Assembly: GCA_964200075.2 (NCBI GenBank)
Contig: CAXNAA020000322.1
Span: 1 to 22,639 of the forward strand
Direction of reading: 5' to 3'
DNA: 22,639 nucleotides
Origin: Sphacelaria rigidula
Taxonomy: Eukaryota > Phaeophyceae > Sphacelariales
Position numbers and translations under genes: made by a program
The notes under the pieces: generated by a model
What the model was told of the DNA's origin: nothing
The model's input: only the letters and a program-made list of their open reading frames with translations
Database searches by the model: none
Part shown: piece by piece, positions 19,588-22,639 of the stretch
How positions within the stretch are numbered: position 1 is the stretch's first letter
How the letters are laid out: each line of letters opens with the position of its first letter

Positions 19588-20284
19588 GTGACGGAACGTT
19601 ATTTGTTCGTCGTGTGCTTTTCTCCCTCTTTCTCTCGTCCCTCTTTTTTTCTGTTACTTCGTCCTTTCGCCCTTTCTTCTCTCCTTTCTGTAAAAGGCAG
19701 CAATGAACGTTGTAAAACGTGAAATATGACTGGCAGTATGAAATTAGAGGATATGCTGCAGCAAGGCTGATGTATGCGTCCGAAAACATACAGATATGGT
19801 AAGTGCGGAAAGAGAACCGTATATTTCTCGTGTGAGTCGAACAAGTTTCTGTCTGTTTATCTGTCGAGTATTATTTCGCACGAGGCGCTCTTCTTACGCG
19901 GAGGAACCGAAAAAAGATATATGTATATTTTTTACCATCGAAGAGGATATCCTTACTTTTTTTTCCAACCATTGCAGCAGATCCGCCGTCCACGCCGTCT
20001 TTTTTTCTATCGTATCTTGTATCTTGTTTGACTGATCCTCTGATCTTGCGCTACTATCACTCAACCATTGGAAAACATGCACTTATAAGTGCGGCTGATA
20101 GGATGGTGCCCATACTCAGAAGTGAACTTGCTTGATACTGCACGAGCCAAGCGTCAATGATGCATGTTTGCGGTATATTTTAAGCTGTAGTTCAAATGTG
20201 TGTGGTTACTGCCGTGCCCCGCGTGTCCAAATCAAAATGGCATAACGAGCCCCCGTTAGAGCGGGAAAATGAGGGCTCGTATCA
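19588..20284 (+). other. Expected location of the PDI terminal exon; none recognised
   Basis: The missing 35-45 residues (normally Y.K..EKG..Y..KE..RL..ML) should follow exon 6. I find only weak hints. A possible acceptor at 19696 opens AAMNVVKREI and then a stop (19727-19729). At 19738 another frame reads MKLEDMLQQG and stop, which loosely recalls the helix RLEGML. A fragment 19737-19798 ends at a strong donor (GTAAGT). None is convincing. Exon loss, degeneration or a more distant exon are all possible. Confidence 0.35.
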
Positions 20285-20362
20285 AGTCAACGGCCATATG
20301 ACTACGGTATACAAGATCATGAGTACCCGGCGTGCTCCTCCGTCCCGGCTTTGTAGGGGCGG
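20285..20362 (+). repeat. Dispersed repeat, copy B
   Basis: TCAACGGCCATATGACTACG, then ACAAGATCATGAGTACCCGG and CGTCCCGGCTTTGTAGGGG. Block order is permuted relative to copy A, as expected from a head-to-tail unit. Confidence 0.8.
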
Positions 20363-20785
20363 ACCCCCGATGGGGTTGGCGTCGGTTGGCGATGACGCTA
20401 TATAACATGCCACTCACTGCGTAAGCTAGGCAACCAGTTTATCGTTTTTTTTCGCGCGCTTGCGTTTTTTTGCGGTTAACATGATGGTAGTCTAGCTATT
20501 ATAGATCATGTTGTGCGGCGTGGGAGAACCTCAACTCCGCACAATGGAGATGATCGTTTTACTTGGCATTTATATGGTAAGGCACCCATGAGGCAGTGCA
20601 TAAGCCGTGGCTGTCTCTGGAAGTGGCAGTACCAGACAATAAAACAACTCATTAGAGGCTGTCATCCGAATGCTATAATAGAAAATCAGCAGGCCTCGGG
20701 CCGAACAATCTTAGCAGGATGCAGCTCACCCTTCATGCGACTCGCCCAACACACCACGGCGCTTCGCGCTTGGTGATATGGTCCG
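20363..20785. other. Gene-free stretch between repeat copies B and C
   Basis: An open plus frame (20513-20776) has no motif I recognise and is treated as chance. No RNA gene or clear repeat was seen. Confidence 0.4.
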
Positions 20786-20932
20786 GCGCACACCCGGCGT
20801 GCCCCGTCCCGGCTTTGTAGGGATGCGCGGTCAACGGTCATACGACTACGGCATTCAGTATCATGCTTACACCGTCCTGGCTTTATAGGGATGCGAGGTC
20901 AATAATCTCATGACCACGGGATGCGAGATCAA
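20786..20932 (+). repeat. Dispersed repeat, copy C (two tandem units)
   Basis: GTCCCGGCTTTGTAGGGATG is followed by GGTCATACGACTACGGCATT; then a second, more diverged unit, GTCCTGGCTTTATAGGGATG, is followed by CATGACCACGGGATGCGAGATC. Unit length is about 70 bp. This shows the family can be tandem. Confidence 0.82.
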
Positions 20933-21165
20933 AAGAACCTCCCACTCCCCCTCACTCCTCCACGCGACCTCGTCACCCCCCTTGTTTCCGTCTCCCTCGG
21001 TGATCTCGCACATGAATTTTACTATTATTTTATCCGTCACATTAGCTCAAATATATCGGGAACCCCGGTCACAGCGCAAGGACCACATCATCAACCATAC
21101 CCCTAACTCGAAGAGCCCGCAGAGGAAAGGCGAGAAGCAAAACATATACACGAAAAGATGAATAC

Positions 21166-21438
21166 CTCATGAATACTGACGGCTACTTCCACCGTATCCA
21201 ACCCTAGCGCTCGCTCCTTGATCTCCAAGCTCCGCTGAAACAATCTCTCGCCGTCGGCGGGACGTCCGGTCTCGAGGAGCACGTGCCCCAGCAGGCTCAG
21301 GGTGGTCGCCACCACCAGCGCATCACCGCCCAGTTTGGCTTCTTGGATCTCCAGGGCGCGGCGAAACATTCGCTCGGCGCGCCTACGGTTACCGGCCTCG
21401 CGGGCACATTTGCCCAGCTCGCCCAAGGTGGCGGCTAC
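21166..21438 (-). CDS. TPR-repeat exon (two 42-residue kinesin-light-chain-type units)
   Basis: 91 codons flanked by acceptor TATTTCAG and donor GAG|GTATTC on the minus strand. The translation is two tandem 42-residue units, VAATLGELGKCAREAGNRRR... and VATTLSLLGHVLLETGRPAD..., then VAVSIHE, the beginning of a third. The pattern L..LG....E.GR...AE..F.RALEI.E..LG.D...VA.TL is the 42-residue TPR of kinesin light chain, NPHP3 and many NB-ARC-TPR or TPR-only proteins. These fold into paired helices that bind partner proteins. The exon is symmetric (phase 0 to 0, length a multiple of three), so it can be duplicated or skipped without a frameshift. No other TPR exon, NB-ARC motif, start or stop was seen within 1.2 kb upstream or in the adjacent downstream sequence. 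It may be part of a longer gene or an isolated relic. Confidence 0.78.
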
Positions 21439-22255
21439 CTGAAATACCCAGGGGCGACGATGGGTCAAGGATGACGTCCAGACGGTGGGTATTTGATGAT
21501 TGATTGGTAGAGCTAGGGAATGGGTTGTCTGGCCATTACCCAGTGAACGGTTAAGCGTAGCGCACCCATCAACCAGTCAAATGGTACACAACGGTATGGT
21601 CATCGAGCGCCGAAGTCGTGAGGCAAAAAGCCGCCCCCGGAGAGCCCCGCTGGAGGCGCCGTGCCGACGGCACATTTTTACGCGATTTGGCTCCACTAGA
21701 GCTGAAAAATACGTTATATTTGGTGCAATAGTCACGGGCGAAGCTGGTGAGGGTAATTAATGGTCTTAAACCATTATCCAATATCTTCATTCAACCATTA
21801 CCATTATTACCATTATAATGATAACGGCCAGTTATGACTGGCATCATTTCTGAGCTCTATTGATTGATCAACTACTTTTTGGTTCACACGCGGAACTAAG
21901 TCATCCCTTTTCTGACGGTGGAAATCAGATACTTCGGGGGGAAAACCCCCGATGAATCAGGAATGGAACCAACATTTTCTCCACCCTGATGATGACAGTC
22001 GGATCATTTTAATTTACACCGACGGGGGCGCGGCAGCAATGAATAAAACGAAATAAACTTCAACGGTGAAAAAAAAACTCAACCGAATGACCTCCACGAT
22101 GGATGGATCAGAGCATCATTTCAAACTGTAAAAAACTGCGCAAATTCAGAGCAGACTGCCAGCTCCGGCAGTCGAAAGCTTCTATACCCGTCCATTTCAT
22201 ATTATTCCGTCAATTTTTCCTTTCTCCTCTTTCCCCCCCCCTCCTTTCCTTTTGG
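21439..22255. other. Gene-free flank of the TPR exon
   Basis: Directly next to the TPR exon is its intron acceptor. 21775-21830 has degenerate CCATTA/TAATGG repeats. A small GC hairpin (GTGCCGACGGCAC) followed by T5 occurs at about 21660-21677. I could not find an upstream TPR exon or a start. Confidence 0.4.
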
Positions 22256-22345
22256 TGCTTGCGAGTCTGGTCCGGTGCAAAGCTGGAGCACAAGGTTAAT
22301 GGCCATACGACTACGGCATGAATAACCATGTACCCCGTTCTCCTG
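22256..22345 (+). repeat. Dispersed repeat, copy D
   Basis: TGCGAGTCTGGTCCGGTGCA matches the upstream flank of copy A. It is followed by AATGGCCATACGACTACGGC and ATGAATAACCATGTACCCCG. The GGCTTTGTAGGGATGCG block is missing between them. Confidence 0.7.
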
Positions 22346-22545
22346 CCCCCCTCTAGCCCTAGGCCACAGACGGTGAAACCAGAGGGGGATAAGATACGTA
22401 CAAGGTTTTGTGTGTAATGTATGGAAGAAACGTAATGAGCACCCTGATGTTGGAGGTGTCTCTATTAGGAGTAGGAAGGGTGCTCTGTCTCGAAAGGGGT
22501 GCATGGCCAATAGTCAAACGATTAAGGCAAGCAACAAATGAGTAC

Positions 22546-22546
<1 letters not shown>

Positions 22547-22577
<31 letters not shown>

Positions 22578-22639
22578 CCCCACCCACCCCCCCCCCCCCC
22601 ACCACCCCACCACGCCCCACCCCCCCCCTCCGCCAGCCC
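22547..22639. repeat. C-rich homopolymer-like tract at the window end
   Basis: A run of 29 Cs (22547-22575) is followed by C-runs interrupted by single A, AA or CAC to the window end. The opposite strand could form G-quadruplexes. Exact lengths are unreliable in draft assemblies. Confidence 0.9.

Noticed and set aside
21657-21677. GC hairpin followed by T5 resembling a bacterial terminator
   Set aside because: The locus is eukaryotic and intron-containing; a rho-independent terminator is not expected and no gene ends here.

Overview
The window looks like nuclear DNA from an intron-rich eukaryote, most likely a stramenopile and probably a brown alga. This is inferred from several signs together: short exons in long GT-AG introns (0.5 to 3.8 kb), a signal-peptide-bearing two-thioredoxin-domain protein disulfide isomerase (PDI) gene, a kinesin-light-chain-type 42-residue TPR exon of the sort recalled from brown-algal TPR gene families, a vertebrate-type (CCCTAA) telomeric motif, and abundant GTAC-rich degenerate repeats. 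Two short N gaps (11477-11486, 16745-16752) show that this is a draft assembly. I could not run any search, so the taxon is a judgement and not a measurement.

Layout: 1-11071 holds no gene I can defend. It contains a GT microsatellite, a 41-47 bp minisatellite (about 2056-2390), a 140-codon open frame of doubtful status (2482-2904), a 415 bp fold-back element (3752-4168), a second inverted-repeat pair (about 5470-5797) and a diverged tandem duplication (about 8481-8722). The main gene is a plus-strand PDI of the a-a'-D (plant PDIL2-1/ERp38-like) type, with six exons from 11072 to 19587. Exon 1 encodes a signal peptide, exons 2-4 the first thioredoxin domain, exon 5 the complete second one, and exon 6 the start of the helical D domain. 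All six exons join in frame to give 327 codons, but the last part of the D domain and the stop codon could not be found. Intron 1 (3.8 kb) is filled with mobile-element-like sequence: a 141 bp hairpin and two diverged, oppositely oriented copies of one short element.

From 19588 to the end, the DNA is repeat-rich. A dispersed repeat of roughly 75-100 bp recurs four times in this part and the PDI introns. A single minus-strand exon encoding two 42-residue TPR units (21166-21438) is flanked by a good acceptor and donor; its partner exons were not seen. The window ends in a long C-rich tract.

The two genic signals (ER oxidative folding and a TPR scaffold protein) have no evident functional link. 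The most notable material is non-genic: several inverted-repeat families, one of which forms a near-perfect hairpin and two of which carry related open frames in their copies.
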